DNA of 64,000 bases, taken from Motacilla alba alba. Its lineage: Eukaryota; Chordata; Aves; Passeriformes; Motacillidae. A program made the translations under genes and the position numbers. The DNA is taken from contig NW_024037374.1 of assembly GCF_015832195.1 (NCBI RefSeq), positions 2,728,001-2,792,000 on the forward strand, written 5' to 3'. This document shows positions 9,690-20,965 of the stretch, in pieces; within the stretch, counting starts at the first letter, position 1; every line of letters starts with the position of its first letter. The notes under the pieces are model-generated. The model had not been told where the DNA came from. It searched no databases and saw nothing but the letters and a program-made list of their open reading frames with translations.

Positions 9690-11265
9690 TCACCCCACAA
9701 TCAGATCTCCCTGAGGTACACATCGTGTTGTTCCATCTCTCTGCATTATCCACCATGTGCAACCTGGTCCCTGAGCAAAGACAACCCCAAAAATGGGTTT
9801 GTTTGTACTCAAGGCAGAATTGATCTACACTGTCTTCCCCAACAAACCTCTGACATGTACCACTGGACTTTATCTCCTTCTATTATATTCAGGGACTCAG
9901 ACTGGGGAGGATCTGCTCGGTTGGTGGAACCTCGGGTGTTAATTAACCAGGTGGCCTTTGCTGAATGCTGCTCCCAATTTTTGAAAGATCCCCACCCAAG
10001 GCTTTCAACTGGGTTTTTGGGAGTCCATTGTACCTCTCCACTTTGCCTGCAGCTGGTGCATGCTAGGGGATATGGTACACCCACTCAATGCCATGTTCCC
10101 TAGCCCAGGTGTTGATAAGGCTTTTCTTGAAATGAGTCCCGTTGTCTGACTCAGTCCTCTCAGGGGTGCCATGTCTCCACAGGACCTGCTTTTCCAGGCC
10201 CAGGATGGTGTTACGGGCATAGCATGAAGCACAGGGTAGGTTTCCAACCATCCTGTGGTGGCTTCTACCATGGTCAGTATGTAGTGCCTTGCCTTGGCGT
10301 GTCTGGGGCAGTGGGATGTAGTCAATCTGCCAGGCCTCCCCATACTTGTCCTTGGACCACCGCCCACCATACCACAGGGGCTTCACTCGCTTGGCCTGTT
10401 TGATGGCAGCACACGTCTCACAGTCATGGATAACCTGAGAAATACTGTCCATGCTTAAATCCACCCCTCGGTCTCGTGCCCACTTATAGGTGGCATCTCT
10501 ACCCTGATGACCTGAGGCATCATGGGCCCATCGAGCTAGGAATAACTCTCCCTTGTGTTCCCAATCTAAGTCTATCTTGGACACCCCTATCTTTGCAGCC
10601 TGGTCTACCTGCTCATTGTTTTGGTGCTCCTCATTGGCTCTACTCTTGGGGACATGGGCATCCACGTGGCAAACTTTCACAGATAGCCTCCCTACCCTGG
10701 TAGCGATGTCTTTCCACTCTTCAGCAGCCCAAATTAGTTTTCCTCTATGCCGCCAGTTAGCCTTTTTCCACCTCTCCAGCCATCCCCACAGAGCATTGGC
10801 TACCATCCATGAGTCAGTGTAAAGGTAGAGCTTTGGCCACTTCTCTCTCTCTGCAATGTCCAGGGCCAGTTGAACAGCTTTGAGTTCAGCAAGTTGGCTC
10901 AATCCACCTTCTCCTTCAGTAGCTTGTGCAACCTGTCGTGTGGGGCTCCATACGGCTGCTTTCCACTTCTGGTTCATTCCTACGATGCGACAGGAACCGT
11001 CAGTGAAAAGAGCATAGCGTGTCTCTTCTGGGGGCAGTTGGTTATATGGTGGAGCTTCTTCAGCCCGTGTCACTGGTTCTTGTTCTTTGTCTGTGACACC
11101 AAAATTTTCACCTTCAGGCCAATTTGTAGTTACCTCCAAAATCCCAGGGCAATTCAGTTTACCTATACGGGCGTGCTGTGTGATAAGAGCAATCCGCTTG
11201 CTCCATGTAGCACTGGTGGCATGGTGGGTGGAAGGAACCTTCCCTTTGAACATCCACCCCAGCAC
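9690..11265 (-). pseudogene. pol: ERVL-1 pol: RT connection, RNase H and integrase
   Basis: The minus-strand frame 11265-10063 is open for 400 codons. RNase H is marked by YALFTDGSC, QLAELKAVQLAL and YTDSW, with HVDAHVPKS nearby. The integrase zinc domain has WAHDASGHQG and CETCAAIKQA. The core has WQIDYIPLP and ESDNGTHF. The frame is lost just after HGIEWVYHIP, and integrase sequence carries on in other frames to about 9690 (matches such as KVERYNG-type and ESLNIIEGD regions). These motifs are typical of ERV-L pol in mammals and birds. A disrupted patch (YIPLPQTRQGKALHTDHGR) shows a small indel when compared with ERVL-2. It is not functional. Confidence 0.88.
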
Positions 11266-12430
11266 CGGCAGTCATGGTGCCTGGAGGAGTTGCGCTTCTG
11301 TACCAATCACCTCTGGGCAGCTTGGACTCCTTCATAGGCAGCCAAGATTTCTTTCTCTGTTGGGGTCTTGTTGGCTTCAGACCCTCTGTAACTTTGACTC
11401 CAGAATCCCAGTGGTCGACCCCGAGTCTCCCCAGGCACCTTCTGTCACAGGCTCCAGGACAAACCATGGCTCCCGGCTGCAGAGTAGAGCATGTTCCTCA
11501 CCTCTGGTCCCGTCCTGACTGGGCCAAGGGCTACCGCATGAGTGATCTCCTGCTTAACCTGGGCAAAGGCTTGTTGCTGCTCAGGCCCCAGTGGAAATTG
11601 TTCTTGCAGGTGACCAGGTAAAGAGGGCTCACAATCTGGCTGTACTCAGGAATGTGCATTCTCCAAAAGCCTGTGGCACTTAGGAAAACTTGTGTCTCCT
11701 TCTTATTGGTTGGTGGAGACATAGCTGTGATCTTGGTGATGACCTCACTTGGAATCTGATGCCGACCATCTTGCCACTTTACGCCTAGGAACGGAATCTC
11801 ATGAGCTGGTCCCTTTACTTTGCTCTTTTTGATGGCAAAACCAGCTCCCAGGAGGATTTGGATGATTTTCTCTCTTTCTCAAACACTTCTGCAGCTGTGT
11901 TCCCCCACACAATGATGTCATCCATATACTGCAGGTGCTCTGAAGCCTCACCCTTTTCTAGCAGAGCCTGGATCAGTCCATGGCAGATGGTGGGGCTGTG
12001 CTTCCACCCCCGGGGCAGTCGGTTCCAGGTGTACTGCACTCCCCTACATGTGAAGGCAAACTAAGGCCTGCATTCTGCTGCCAGAGGAATGGAGAAAAAA
12101 ATGCATTGGCAACGTTGATAGTGGCACACCACTTCGCTGCCTTGGACTCCAGCTCGTACTGGAGCTCTAATATGTCTGGCACGGCAGCGCTCAGTGGTGG
12201 AGTCACTTCATTCAGTGCACGGTAGTCCACCATCATTCTCCATTCCCCTTCAGATTTACACACAGGCCAAATGGGGCTGTTGAAGGGTGAGTGGGTTTTG
12301 CTGACCACCCCTTGGCTCTCCAGCTCTCGGATCATCTTATGGATGGCAATCACAGCATCTTCAGTGGTTCTATACTGTGCTAGTAACAATTGGTACCTGT
12401 TGCTCTTCTCCCTTCAGAAGTCCTACTGTA
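11266..12430 (-). pseudogene. pol: ERVL-1 reverse transcriptase, several frame breaks
   Basis: Minus-strand frames 12389-11973, 12039-11815 and 11722-11531 together cover RT. The N-terminal part has ELESQGVVSKTHSPFNSPIW and VDYRALNEVTPP. The catalytic motif is in QYMDDIIVWG at about 11910-11940. The C-terminal part has SPPTNKKETQVFLSATGFWR. The pieces lie in different phases, so at least two or three indels have occurred. Compared with ERVL-2, the region between the start of RT and gag, including protease, has been deleted (see the junction near 12440). Confidence 0.85.
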
Positions 12431-12855
12431 GATGGATTCTGATCTTGCGCCTGTTGCTTTGACTCCTGATTTTATGTCAGGAAGCATTGAGGGTACTTCT
12501 CCTGCATCATCATCATCATCCACTGGTCGATTGGTCTCGTCTGTGAACTTTCCACTTCTAGTGCCAGTAGCAGCAGCCATTGGTTGAGGCTTATTGTCTG
12601 GTTTAGCTGCTGGCTTAGGCTCACTGTCTGATTTGGCTGCTGGCTTTGAGCCTGGGGTGTTGGCTGCAGCCTGAGTGACTGGGGTAGCTGCTGATTTATC
12701 TCCCTGGACCCCTGCCTCTGTCTGCTGCCCTAGAGTATCTAGCAGTGTGCAATAAGCATATGCCAGGGCCCAGCTCACTGCAATGATCTTTTTCTGCTTC
12801 GAGTCAACATGGTACTTCTCTTTCAGGTATTTCCCCACCTCAGCTGGGTTCTGAA
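12431..12855 (-). pseudogene. gag: ERVL-1 gag remnant fused in frame to CR1 sequence
   Basis: This is part of an 281-codon minus-strand frame (13225-12380). The gag part includes SWALAYAY, a Lys/Pro/Ala-rich repeat (KPAAKSDSEPKPAAKPDNKP) and an Asp run, the same as the gag of ERVL-2 at 42621-43080. It ends at a deletion joint near 12440 and is joined upstream at ~12855 to a CR1 endonuclease fragment. The open frame is chimeric and probably accidental. Confidence 0.75.
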
Positions 12856-13190
12856 TTTCCCCTTTTAGATTACTCCCTTGAAATGTGTCCATCCTTCCTT
12901 TGTATTGAAGGGCTGTTTCCCTTAAAAAAATCAGTTCCTGATTCAGTACTCCCCAAATCAGCATCCTAAACAGGCCGAAGTCTGCCCTTCCTAATTCCAG
13001 GGTAGAAGTTTTGTTGCTGCCCCTCCTTCTCTCACAGGACATTGAAATCTTGATGATTTCATGGTCACTGTGTCCGAGGGCAGCCTCTGACTCCCACATC
13101 TGCCACCAGCCCTTCTCTGTTTGTGAACAGCAGGAGACAGAGCTTTCCTTGGCAGTGGGAGTGCTGCCAAAAATTTGGTAAAACAGAAAA
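12856..13190 (-). mobile_element. CR1 LINE endonuclease fragment
   Basis: The minus strand encodes ALGHSDHEIIKISM and RADFGLFRMLIWG, matching the C-terminal part of the CR1 apurinic endonuclease domain (GHSDHE motif). It is the mirror copy of 54360-54690 on the plus strand. It forms the outer end of the left arm of the inverted duplication. Confidence 0.8.
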
Positions 13191-13640
13191 CTCCTTATCA
13201 GCAATGCAGCATTAAGAAGCAGCATTCTTTATTGAGCCGGATGCACGGGGGAGAGCTCCTCCCAAAGCCGTGCGTGCTGAGTACAGGAAAGTTTCTGTTT
13301 ATTGTCTGCATTTTGCACACATATTCATTGATTGTCCCAGACTAAATATACATCTGATAATCATCTCCCCAAAATCATTAACACATTTCCCCTCCCCTTT
13401 ACCCATGCACTATTCTGTCCTGGGGGTCTCTCTGGTTGTCCCTGGTGATCGTGGATCCCAATGTCCCAGTGGGCCTGGCTGAGCTGGCAGGACACTGAGG
13501 CTGGTGAACTCCCAGTTCCCCTTCTGACACAATGGGCACTGTGTGGTTTCCATAGGTCGGGGGTTTTGGAGAACAAGCTCCAGGTGTCAGCTCACCTGGT
13601 GGAGGCAATTGATCATCTGGTAACATGAGGTCACAGAGTG
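13191..13640. other. Inverted-duplication block without a gene
   Basis: It matches the reverse complement of 53915-54360. Frames are short or shadow the repeat. The minus-strand direction carries an ataaag-type signal close to the CR1 fragment. No gene is recognised. Confidence 0.6.
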
Positions 13641-13835
13641 GGCTGTGACATCACATTGTGGGTTGTGTAAGGTCATTGAGAAGCTATAACATCATAGGCT
13701 GCCTCTGTGAGATCACAGATCCAGCTGTGACATCACAAAGCAGACTATGACATCACAGAGCTGGTGGTGACATCACAGAGCAGAGTATGTGACATCCTAG
13801 AGGGGCTGTGTGACATCCCAGGAGGGCTGTGTCAG
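13640..13835. repeat. TGATGTCA-type minisatellite (family M1), array 1
   Basis: Repeated tgacatcacagag units spaced about 20-25 bp apart. It is the reverse complement of the unit seen at 19030-19740. Confidence 0.85.
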
Positions 13836-14090
13836 GTCACTGGCTTGGTCACTCTGCCCCAGCTCCCCCTCACAGTTTCTCCCAACAAGTCCAATGCTGT
13901 TCATGCCCAGCGGGGTCCCTGTCCCCCGGGATCCCCCCGGTCCCCCAGGAGCCACAGCCTCCAGCAAAGGATGTTCCACAGGATCCAGCCCAGAGCCTGA
14001 CATGGGGACAAGGGGCCAGGGCTGTGTGACCAGGACATCAAGGCCATGAATTCTCCAGGTCACTGTGGCCTGGTTTGGGTTGCCCAGGGC
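13836..14090. repeat. Block in inverted orientation to 18860-19060
   Basis: The string from the CACAGTTT region to the GAGCCTGACA region is found again as reverse complement at 18.9-19.05 kb, and in the right arm at 48.35-48.5 and 53.45-53.6 kb. No gene is present. Confidence 0.75.
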
Positions 14091-14370
14091 AGGAGAGATG
14101 TCAGGCAGCTGGAGCAGGGTTAGGGAAGGGCCTCCAAGGTGGGGCTGGAGCCCTTGGGCTGTGAGCAGAGGCTGAGGGAGCTGGGCTTGTCCAGCCTGCA
14201 GCAGGGAAGGCTGAGGGGCTCCTCATCCCAGCCTGGCAGTGCCAGCCAGGAGGTGCTGGAGAACACAGAGCCAGGCTCTTCAGCGGGGGGCCTGGTGGGA
14301 GACAAAAGCCAATGGGTGGAAGGGGAAAGAGGGGAGATCAGCCAGGACAGGAGGAGATGAAATGAGTCAG
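14090..14370 (+). mobile_element. CR1-like 3' fragment
   Basis: Contains gaggctgagggagctggg followed by a tccagcctgcag... segment, which resembles the conserved 3' part of avian CR1 elements. It is repeated in reverse at 53090-53340. Short and decayed. Confidence 0.5.
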
Positions 14371-16130
14371 GCTGGTTTCAGCATTTCCTCAAAACCAAGA
14401 GCAGCCTGAGCCCCTTCTCCATCCAGCACTGACAGCTTTGCAAATCAGGAATTGTTCGAGCTGTTTTGCCCCCACTCCAGGACAAGCATCCTGATACAAG
14501 AACTTAATTGTGTTTTTATATCTATCACAGAACCATGTTTGTCTGAAATTAATTTTAGTTTGGAAATCACTTGTGGATGGAGGACTCAGCAGATGCTGCT
14601 GGGATGTTGCACATAGCTCAGAGAAGAGTGTGATTGTTATTAGATTGTGTCCTGTTCAGCTATGGTCTGTTGGCCATGAAGAGAAACTTTCTGTGCCTCT
14701 GAGTCCCACCAGTTCCTGGTGCCTCAAAAGAACACAAACCTGATGAGTTGTGGTTCCCACTCCAGGGGCTGCACTTGGACCTCCCTCCATCCCCAGAGCA
14801 GAGCTCCCTTGTCCCAAAAAGTGCCTGGCAATGCAGGGATGAAGGAAACAGGACAGGCTGTGGGGATCAGAGGCAGGACAGAGCCAGGGAGAAGAATGAC
14901 TTTTGCATTTGATGGAGCTGTGCCTTGCCTTGGCTTTGTTGGCTGACAAGAAATGAACATCCCTCTGTGTCTCGGGCAGCTCCTTCTGCAAGGAAAGCAG
15001 GTGGGAGTTGGAGCCAAGGAGCTGAAAGCTGCAGCTGCAGCCTGGGCTGGAGGGAGCTCAGATTTGCACAAGGCTGCTCTGAGTGCCAGGCCTTGGATGG
15101 GGGAAATGGTGGGGTGGGGGTAGGGACAGAGTCTGAGTGATTGTCAGCCATGAAGGGTCTTGATTTTCACATCTACTCAAACTGCATGAGAAGGTACTTG
15201 GATTCAGTGTCAATTGGAGATTGCACAAATCAATTTATTAACAGGAAAAAAAAAACCTAATCAGGACATAAAGAATTAATTTCTCACTGTTTTTTTAAAT
15301 AGAATATATTCAGTTTGAAGACACTGCTGGAATCTGTAGTGTATTCTGTAATCTGTCTAATTAACCACAAAAGATTTGAAATCTTAAATTATTCCCAGAG
15401 GCTTGGCTTGTTCAGGTGTTTGGATGTTGATGAGCCCTGGGACACTGAATTCCTGCACTGAAGAGCTGCAGGCTGAACAAGCCTCTGCAGCAGTACAATT
15501 CAGCAGCAGCCTCCAAGTTGCTGAGGATGTCAGCAGCCCCCACTGAGGCCATCCCTGGCCAGAGCCCGTGGGGGAATGGGCAGACAAGGAGAGCGTCCCT
15601 GGGGCTGGGCCAGCACAACTCAGAGGCACCAGCGGCTCCAGCTGGAAAATGGAGTGTGGAATGGGGCTGGGAGAGCCCTGCCTGGGCTGTGCCAAGCAGG
15701 ACAAACAATCGCTGACTCCCATCCCCCAAACAACTCTCTCAAGGAGACATTGAAAAGGAATTTCAATTGTTTGTGTTCTCTGAGTTGGATGTACTGGAGA
15801 AACACAAATAGGTGATTCTCAGGAGCTCAAAACAACAAAACAGCCTTTACTGGGAACTTTAGAAAATCAGAAAAACTTTGGCAAAATGCTTAATACAACA
15901 TTCAATCAACAAAAAACACTTCTAAATTCATTAACTTGACCCATTAAAATTCCCGAATTTTAAGCCACTTCAATTTTATATTTATCAAAATTTGCGAGAG
16001 GACAGAAAGAAAGACAAAAAAGATATAGAGAGGCACACACACAGCTACCAACTCCTGGATTCCAGCAGTTTTCAGATGGAAATTCCAAGAGGAGGTAGGA
16101 TCAAGCTGTGTGCTTGCCTTGTGCTCAGCC
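14371..16130. other. Gene-free block of the left arm
   Basis: Matches the reverse complement of about 51350-53090. Open frames such as those at 14.7-15.1 and 15.4-15.8 kb are short, occur on both strands and show no known motif. Contains a poly-A run near 15246. Nothing assignable. Confidence 0.55.
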
Positions 16131-16379
16131 TTCAATACCCCTTGGTCTTCCTGGGCCCTTCCCCCAGGTGGGCCTTGGGCTCATTTGGTCCCTCAGGAGC
16201 TGGGCTGGGGGCTGCAGAGGTGGCTGTGGAGCATTGCCTGTGCTGTGCCAGGGACTGGCAGCCACTGCTGGGCTGGGATAGAGGCTCTGGGGGGATTGGG
16301 GTTCCAGGGCAGGGCAGTGCTGGGCTTGCAGGGCAGGGCAAGGCTGGACCTGCCCCTTACTCCCTCACACACAAAATGT

Positions 16380-16900
16380 TTTGAGCCAACAATCTCCTCC
16401 AGTCTCTCACTGTAGGCAGTGTTGGAGGTGAAATCCCAATTTGGCCATGGGAACCTGGCCAAGAAGGACAGCTCTTTTCCATAGGAAGGAAAGAATGGAG
16501 CCATGGTGTTGAAAGGCAGGCAAGAGCCTCACTAGGCCAAGGCCAGCCAGACTTGTCAGTAATTGCAGATTTTGTCTGGGAGCAGTCTTTGGATTTAAGG
16601 AATTTTGGGGGTGGAAGCCCCATCTCACCCATGGGCGCCTGGAGAAGCAGGACTGTTCTTTCTCTCAGGGAGGAAAGCTCAGAGCCTTCCCCAATGTTTT
16701 GGAGACAGATGGGAGTGACCCTTGTGAAGCCACTGCCAGCCAGACTTGTCCTGGCAATATTCCTATTGGAACAATCCCTGGATATAAGGAAATTGGGAGG
16801 TGAAATCCCAATTCTGACCATGGGTGCCTGGAGCAGAAGGACAGTTCTTTTCCATAGCAAGGAAAGCATGGAGCCTGTGTTCCAGTAGCAGATGAGACGA
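16380..16900 (-). repeat. ~187-bp tandem satellite (family M4), array 1
   Basis: About three units, each with the reverse complement of gcccatggccagaattggga and a ggaaaagaactgtcc-type string. Same family as 30150-30640 and 50570-51060. Confidence 0.75.
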
Positions 16901-16974
16901 GACCCTCAACATGCCAAGGTCAGCTGGACCAGTCAGGCAGTCCATGGGAGGCCAAACCAGCCAGACATGTTCTG

Positions 16975-17600
16975 TGTCCCCTGGTTTTATGGTGCCCCAG
17001 AGTGTCACAATGGTGCCTTGATTAGGAGAAGACCTGCAGTGTCACAATGGACCCTTGGTTCAATGGGGTCCCAGAGTGTCACAATGGCCCCTAGGTTTCA
17101 TAAGGCCCCCAAGTGTCGCATGGTCCCAATGATTTCATGAGGCCTCACAGTGTCACAGTGCTTTGCCTATTCCATGGTACCTCATAGTTTCACAATGGTC
17201 TCCAGGATTCCATGGTGCCCCTCAGTGTCAAAATGGCCCCTTAGCTCCATGAGGCTGTGAAGTGTCCTAATGGTCTCTCCATGGTTCCATGAGGCCCTGC
17301 GATGTCACAATGGATCTTTGGCTCCGTGGGGTCTCACAGTGTCACAATAGTCCCTTGTTTCCATGACACTGCAAAGTGTCAATCATGGCCTCCATGGTTC
17401 CATGAGGCCCCGTGGTGTCACAATGGACCCTTGGTCTGATGGGGCCTCCCAGTGTCACAATGATCCCTGCATTCCATGGAGCCACAGAGTGTCAGTTCAG
17501 ACCACTTGGATCCACGAGGCCCAGCAATGTCACAGTGCTCGCCATGATTCCATGAGGCCCCACAGTGTCACAATGGTCCCTTGGTTCCATGGCCCTGTGC
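16975..17600. repeat. 37- to 43-bp minisatellite (family M2), array 1
   Basis: The unit has the form tgtcacaatggtcccttggt followed by tccatgaggcccc and repeats with drift. Open frames here are by-products of a repeat with few stops. Confidence 0.85.
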
Positions 17601-18240
17601 TGCTGCATTCCCCCCTCCCCTTCTCAGGCCGCCCTGCCAGCTGAGAAATGCTCCTTGGGCCTCAGCCTTGGCCAGCAGCCCCTGGGCTCAGCTCCTCTGC
17701 AGCTCATCACAAACACTGGCTGCCCCAGGCACTGCTGCTGCCCAAGGAGCTCCTGCTTTCTGTAGGAGCAGCCCTGGGAACTGCTTTTGTTCCCTCAGAG
17801 CCACAACATCCCTGTTCTCACACTGCCAAAGAAAGCTGTTGATGCCGAGTGTGGCCAGGATGAGCCATTGCTGGGACTGAAGCCCCTCTCTTGGGGCCCT
17901 ACAAACAGCGCTCCAAAAGGAGCCCCTTGGAGCTCTCCTGGGCCAGCGACTCCCTCTGAGTGGGGCCTCTCCCAGCCGGGAACTCTCCCGTTTGCTGCAC
18001 TCGGGGATCCCTGAAGAAAAACGGAGCCTGGGCCGACCCCCCCACTCCTCCAGGCTCAACCCTTCACCCTGCTGGGGAGATGCCAAAGCCTCCCCAGTGA
18101 GCATTTCCTGCCCTCAGGGGAATTTCTCACAGGTGCCTTGCACTGACTCTTGGTGTCTGTGTGCAGACAGGAGTGCCTGTGCTGGGGAAATGGGGCAGAA
18201 ATGCTGCTCTCTGAGGGGCTTGAGTGCCTTGGATAGCTGA
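17601..18240. other. Gene-free GC-rich block
   Basis: Mirror of 49170-49795. Overlapping frames on both strands are of similar length and encode nothing recognisable. Confidence 0.5.
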
Positions 18241-18720
18241 GTCAGTCAGGCCTGTAAGTAAAGTCATGAGGTCTAAGCTAAGTTAAATGCTTCTAAGAGT
18301 TATTTTGCTAAGTTATTATGTTTAATATAAATTATAGGCTGAGTATTGTTAGGTGTTATTCCACTGTTAAATCATTAAGTCATAGGTTGTGAGTAAGGTT
18401 AAATCCTGTGAGAGTGCAGTCCTTTTGCTAAATTGTGAAGTTGGAGGTAGAAGTTAAGGTTAAGGGATAAGTCAAAACCTGTTAACTTTGACCTCTGTTC
18501 AGCTTTTAGGCCGTATTTTCCTTTTATCCTTGCCCTCACTGTCCCTGTCTCACACACACACACAGGGACAGTTCTCAGTTCATTTCTGGTTTGATTGCCT
18601 GGATTTGGTTTGGTTTTGTTGTTGCTTTGTTTCCTTGCTGTGCCTGAAGTGTCCAGTCAGGAGCAGAATGACTCTTGCCAAGGAACTTGGTGGTGCTGTC
18701 GCTGAATATTAAATCTGGTT
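18241..18720. repeat. AT-rich LTR-like block with (CA)n
   Basis: Abrupt base-composition change, a CA dinucleotide run at about 18551-18565, and a matching reversed copy at 48660-49160. It could be an old LTR or intron-like DNA. No retroviral gene is attached. Confidence 0.4.
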
Positions 18721-19029
18721 TTTGCTGATCCCTTGCTGGGGATTTTTTCAGCGCTCTCAAGCCCTTGTTCAGAACAGGGTGAAGGAGCCCTGGTCCAAGC
18801 TCTGGCCCTGGGGGACACAGGGACACTGCTGGGGGGTTCCTGTCCAGCTGTCCCACCCCCCACAGCCCAGGCCCCCTGTCCCCGTGTCAGGCTCTGGGGT
18901 TGATCTCGTGGAACATCCTCTGGGGGAGGCTGCGGTGCCAGGGGCGGGGGGACCCGGGGGTACAGGGGACCCCTCCTTGCATGAGCAGCATTGGACTGCT
19001 CTGGGGGGAACTGTGAGGGGGGGCTGGGA

Positions 19030-19740
19030 CAGAGTGACCTCCCCAGTGACTTCACACAGCCCCTGTGATGTCACACAGCACTTGTGATGTCACACATCAT
19101 CCGGAGATGTCACAGATCCCCTATGATGTCACATAGCCATTTGTGATGTCACAGCCCATTCTGGGACGTCACACAGCTCTGTTGCGATGTCACAGAGCCA
19201 ACTCTGGCATGTCACCCTGGAATGTCATGAAGCTGCTCTGTGATGTCACAGAAAACTCTGTGCTGTCAGAAAGTCTCCGTGTGATGTCACTGTCTGTTCT
19301 GTGATTTCACAGCCTGCTCTATGATGTTACATGGCCACCCAGTGATGTCACAACCCACTCTCTGATGTCACACAGCCACCCTCTATGATGGCAGGATCTG
19401 CTCTATGGCCTCACACCCTACTCTATGATGTCACAGACAGCTCTAGGATGTCACAACCCCCTCAGTGATGACACAAAACCCTCTCTGTGATGTCATACTG
19501 CCACTCTGTATTGTATTGTCAGCACACACTTTGACCTCACAGCTGTCCCTATGATGTCACACAGCCATGCCATGATGTCTCAGCCTGCTGTGTGATGTCA
19601 CAGAATCCCCTCTGTGATGCTGTAGGTGTTTGATGAACTCACAAAACAAACTCTGGGATGTCATAGCCCAACCTGTGACCTCACACAGCCCCTTGATGAC
19701 ATCACAGCTGCTCTGTGCCTCCATGACACAGCCACAGAGG
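19030..19740. repeat. TGATGTCA-type minisatellite (family M1), array 2
   Basis: Roughly thirty drifting copies of a 20-25 bp unit containing tgtgatgtcaca. One unit near 19165 keeps GACGTCA. The array is inverted relative to array 1. Confidence 0.88.
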
Positions 19741-19749
19741 CGCTGCTGT

Positions 19750-20760
19750 GACACAGCCCCGTCTGGGACATGCCACAGCCCCTGCCAGTGCTGAGCCCCT
19801 GTGAGCTCTGTCTGGGCCCTGCTCGTGTCCCTGAGCTGCCCTGGCAGTGCCCCAGCCCTGCTGGGCTGTGCACAGGAGCTGCTCCTGGCCAGAGCTGTCT
19901 CTCTGCAGCGCTGCCCTTGCCAGGAGCTGCCTCTGGGCCAGGAGCCCGGCCCAGCTCAGCAGCACAGACACAGCACAAGGACTTTAATGACCCTCTGGGG
20001 CTTTGGTGCTGCTTGCATCACACTCAGTCCCTCCGAAAAGGCTCAAAGACTTCTCCAGAACTCAAAGTGAGTTTGAAACACTGAAGTTTCTCATACATAA
20101 AATAGATCCTTCTGAGGGACAGGATTGAGAACGTGTCCTCAGGTTCCATGTAGAGCAGAGCACTGGAGGCAGTGATGACAGGTGGGGACAAGCAAGGGAA
20201 AGGTGTCTCTGGTGCTGAGCAAACCTGGATTTGTTTCACGAATGCAAAGGCCCAAGGCCTGAGCCCCAGCCCCTGGCAAGGCAGATCCTGTCCCTCCCTC
20301 CTTGCTCAGGGCTCTTCCCGGGCACATTCCTGTGCCCTGTGCAGCCCAGGCTGTCCTACGGTGTCCCTGCCCTGTGCCTCTGTCCCTGCAAGCTGTCGTC
20401 ATGCCCCGGCTGCCCCACCTGGCTGGCCCCTTCCTTTGCTGACAGCTCTGCCTCCTGCCTGCCTCTGCCTGCCCACACAAAGCCTTGGGCTGCTCCAGGC
20501 TCCTTCTGGGGCACGTGCTGCACCACAGCCCTGCCCTGGCAGGAAAATTCCTTTCTCCTGGTGTCCAGTCTGGGCCTCCCCAGCTGCCCTTGGTGCCATT
20601 GTTCCCTTCTCATGCTTATATCCTCTATGAAGAAAAGCTCCAGCCTCTCTGAAACCACCCTTCAGTCCCTGCCAGGCTACTCCTGTTCTGTCCTCAGTCT
20701 CCACACCACAGAGCCCAGAGCCCTCAGCCTCTACCTGCTGCTCATGGGATGAGGCCTCCA
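19750..20760. repeat. Olfactory-receptor-unit flank without a receptor
   Basis: Contains the block cacaaggactttaatgaccc and its surroundings, which also flank OR1 (34820-35040) and OR2 (60830-61050), plus the ggcagtgatgacaggtgggg block. No seven-transmembrane frame is present. It looks like a receptor-less partial copy of the OR unit. Confidence 0.65.
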
Positions 20761-20965
20761 AACCCCATACTGGGAGATTTTTGGTTCCTTTCCAAGATCT
20801 GTGAAAATGGGAAAATTGTGGTCAGAGTTATTTTTTCCTAAATCTTGCAGTGACAGAACAAGGGTCAGTATGTTTAAAATGAATGAGGGTAGATTTACAT
20901 TTGTTGGAAGGAGGAAACATTTTACAAGTATGAGAGTGGCACAGAACTAATGCAGCTTCTGCTGG

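Larger units (their letters stand above)
8671..12855 (-). mobile_element. ERVL-1: class III (ERV-L) retroelement, truncated at its gag end
   Basis: Read on the minus strand it has a 3' LTR, polypurine tract, integrase, RNase H, RT and part of gag. It is closely similar to ERVL-2 (37488-44512). Similarity to ERVL-2 stops at ~12855, inside gag, where a CR1 fragment begins, so the 5' LTR and primer site are missing. No env was seen, as usual for ERV-L. Confidence 0.9.
12856..20496 (+). repeat. Left arm of a ~7.5-kb inverted duplication
   Basis: Block by block this arm matches the reverse complement of 47361-54690: the CR1 fragment, the block at 13.2-13.6 kb, the TGATGTCA minisatellite, the CR1-3' block at 14.1 kb, the unassigned 14.7-15.8 kb, the 187-bp satellite at 16.4-16.9 kb, the 37-bp minisatellite at 17.0-17.6 kb, the AT-rich block at 18.3 kb and the block ending near 20496. 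Homology was recognised by eye from long shared strings. Confidence 0.85.

Noticed and set aside
9414..10103. 229-codon plus-strand frame over ERVL-1
   Set aside because: Antisense to integrase and without homology. A similar frame recurs at 38231 only because ERVL-2 is a copy.
19750..20760. Third olfactory receptor or pseudogene, because the OR-unit flank is present
   Set aside because: No transmembrane frame or receptor motif (PMYFF-like, DRY-like, NPxIY-like) was found on either strand.
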